A DNA stretch of 6,229 bases from Comamonadaceae bacterium. GTDB taxonomy: Bacteria; Pseudomonadota; Gammaproteobacteria; Burkholderiales; Burkholderiaceae_C. The notes below the pieces were generated by a model that did no database searches, had not been told where the DNA came from, and saw nothing but the letters and a program-made list of their open reading frames with translations. The stretch's first letter is position 1. Each line of letters opens with the position of its first letter. The DNA lies in NCBI GenBank assembly GCA_027490555.1, contig JAIXXW010000206.1:1-6229 (forward strand), written 5' to 3'. The position numbers and the translations under genes were made by a program. Positions 5,070 through 6,229 of this stretch are shown here, in pieces.

Positions 5070-6229
5070 ATGACCTTCAGTATCCATGGCCTGGCCGTGG
5101 CGCGAGGGATCGCCATCGGGCGTGCGGTGCTGGTGGCGTCCAGCCGCGTGGATGTGGCGCACTATTTTGTGAAACCCGAGCAAGTCGGTGCCGAGATCAT
5201 GCGCTTGCGGGTGGCCCGCGATGCGGTGGTGGATGAGCTGCAGCGGCTGCAAAAGGACATGCCCAAAGACGCACCGCACGAGCTTGTGGCCTTGCTCGAC
5301 GTGCACCTGATGCTGTTGCAGGACGAAGAGCTGACCGCAGGGGTGGTTCACTGGATCAAAACCCGCCACTACAACGCAGAGTGGGCCCTGACCAGCCAGC
5401 TTGAAATCATCGTGCGCCAGTTTGAGGAGATGCAAGACCCCTACCTGCGCGAGCGCAAAGCCGACATGGAGCAAGTCGGTGAGCGTGTGCTGCATTGCCT
5501 CAAAGGCACCGGGCCCATGGTGGCACAGGCCCGACGGCCGCAGCGGCCCCAACAAGAGCTGCAACTGGGGGACACCGACGTGCCGCTGGTGCTGGTTGCA
5601 CACGACCTGTCACCGGCCGACATGCTGCAATTCAAGCAAAGCGTGTTCACCGGGTTCGTGACCGATGTGGGCGGCAAAACCTCGCACACCGCCATCGTGG
5701 CCCGCAGCCTGGACATCCCGGCCGTGGTCGGTGCCCGCACCGCCAGTCAGCTGGTCAAGCAAGACGACTGGGTCATCATCGATGGCGATGCCGGCGTGGT
5801 CATCGTCGACCCTTCACCGATCATTTTGGCCGACTACGGTTTCAAGCAGCGCCAGGGCGAGCTCGAGCGTCAACGGCTGGCCCGTTTGCGCCACACACCC
5901 TCGGTCACGCTGGACGGTCAAAAAATCGAGCTGTTGGCCAACATTGAGATGCCGGAAGACACCCAGGCCGCCATCACAGCCGGGGCGGTCGGTGTGGGCC
6001 TTTTCCGAAGTGAGTTTCTGTTCATGGGGCGCCAGGGGCATTTGCCCGACGAAGAAGAACAGTACCAGGCCTACCGCCGGGCGGTCGATGGCATGAACGG
6101 TTTGCCCGTCACCATCCGCACGGTGGACGTGGGGGCCGACAAACCGCTGGATGAGGCCCGCCACGATGCCGCGCACCTGAACCCTGCCCTGGGCTTGCGC
6201 GCCATCCGCTGGAGTTTGGCCGATCCGGC
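5070..6229 (+). CDS. ptsI: PTS Enzyme I, phosphoenolpyruvate-protein phosphotransferase (3' end cut)
   Basis: The first 386 codons of an Enzyme I that normally has about 570-590 residues; the frame stays open to the window end. The enzyme takes phosphate from PEP and gives it to HPr in the cytoplasm. Residues 1-145 form the N-terminal HPr-binding helical domain. The phospho-histidine domain carries GGKTSHTAIVAR with the active His206. The PEP-binding barrel begins near residue 290 with ANIEMPED, GVGLFRSEFLFMGR and RTVDVGADK, which hold the conserved arginines that bind PEP phosphate. The C-terminal barrel with the catalytic Cys lies beyond the window. A short Arg/Pro/Gln-rich linker (residues about 154-163) joins the two N-terminal parts. 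GGCGAG before the stop of the HPr gene acts as the ribosome binding site, and only 3 bases separate the two genes. Confidence 0.95.
   Translation, partial: MTFSIHGLAVARGIAIGRAVLVASSRVDVAHYFVKPEQVGAEIMRLRVARDAVVDELQRLQKDMPKDAPHELVALLDVHLMLLQDEELTAGVVHWIKTRHYNAEWALTSQLEIIVRQFEEMQDPYLRERKADMEQVGERVLHCLKGTGPMVAQARRPQRPQQELQLGDTDVPLVLVAHDLSPADMLQFKQSVFTGFVTDVGGKTSHTAIVARSLDIPAVVGARTASQLVKQDDWVIIDGDAGVVIVDPSPIILADYGFKQRQGELERQRLARLRHTPSVTLDGQKIELLANIEMPEDTQAAITAGAVGVGLFRSEFLFMGRQGHLPDEEEQYQAYRRAVDGMNGLPVTIRTVDVGADKPLDEARHDAAHLNPALGLRAIRWSLADP

Noticed and set aside
4749..5603. 284-codon minus-strand open frame across HPr and Enzyme I
   Set aside because: Antisense to two proteins with intact catalytic motifs; the translated product is His/Gln-rich without a recognisable domain.

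Overview
The window is chromosomal DNA from a high-GC Gram-negative bacterium, most likely a betaproteobacterium of the Burkholderiales, plausibly Comamonadaceae. This rests on the strong G/C third-position bias, a cytochrome c' very close to the betaproteobacterial (Alcaligenes/Achromobacter) type, and a compact EIIA-Man / HPr / Enzyme I phosphotransferase cluster with no sugar permease beside it. The genus is inferred from protein character only. No rRNA, tRNA, mobile element, CRISPR array or integration signature was seen.

Layout. (1) Positions 1-75, minus strand: the first 25 codons of a membrane cytochrome b (b561 / NiFe-hydrogenase b-type family), running off the window. (2) Positions 167-619, plus strand: a periplasmic cytochrome c', divergent from the cytochrome b across about 90 bp. 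(3) Positions 669-1187 and 1249-2493, minus strand: a TlpA/ResA-like thioredoxin-fold lipoprotein downstream of a class III (CaiB/BaiF) CoA-transferase that resembles the SUGCT (glutarate/hydroxymethylglutarate) subgroup. A perfect 8-bp hairpin lies between the convergent ends of cytochrome c' and the TlpA-like gene. (4) From 2547 to the end, plus strand: five tightly packed genes, namely an unrecognised small lipoprotein, an MFS transporter (ATGA overlap), EIIA-Man (12-bp gap), HPr (32-bp overlap) and Enzyme I (3-bp gap, cut by the window end).

How the genes work together. Cytochrome b and cytochrome c' are a recurrent pair in proteobacteria, and the membrane cytochrome may feed electrons to the periplasmic haem protein. 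The TlpA-like protein would act on thiols outside the inner membrane; its link to the CoA-transferase is positional only. The last three genes form a phosphorelay from PEP to Enzyme I (His206), HPr (His15) and EIIA-Man (His9). With no EIIB/EIIC nearby this is more likely a regulatory PTS than a sugar importer, and HPr keeps Ser46, the HPr kinase target. The window is mostly ordinary core genome. The points most worth a second look are the Phe at the distal haem position of cytochrome c', a palindrome-encoded AAPG duplication in the CoA-transferase, and the packing of a lipoprotein and MFS transporter directly onto the PTS genes.
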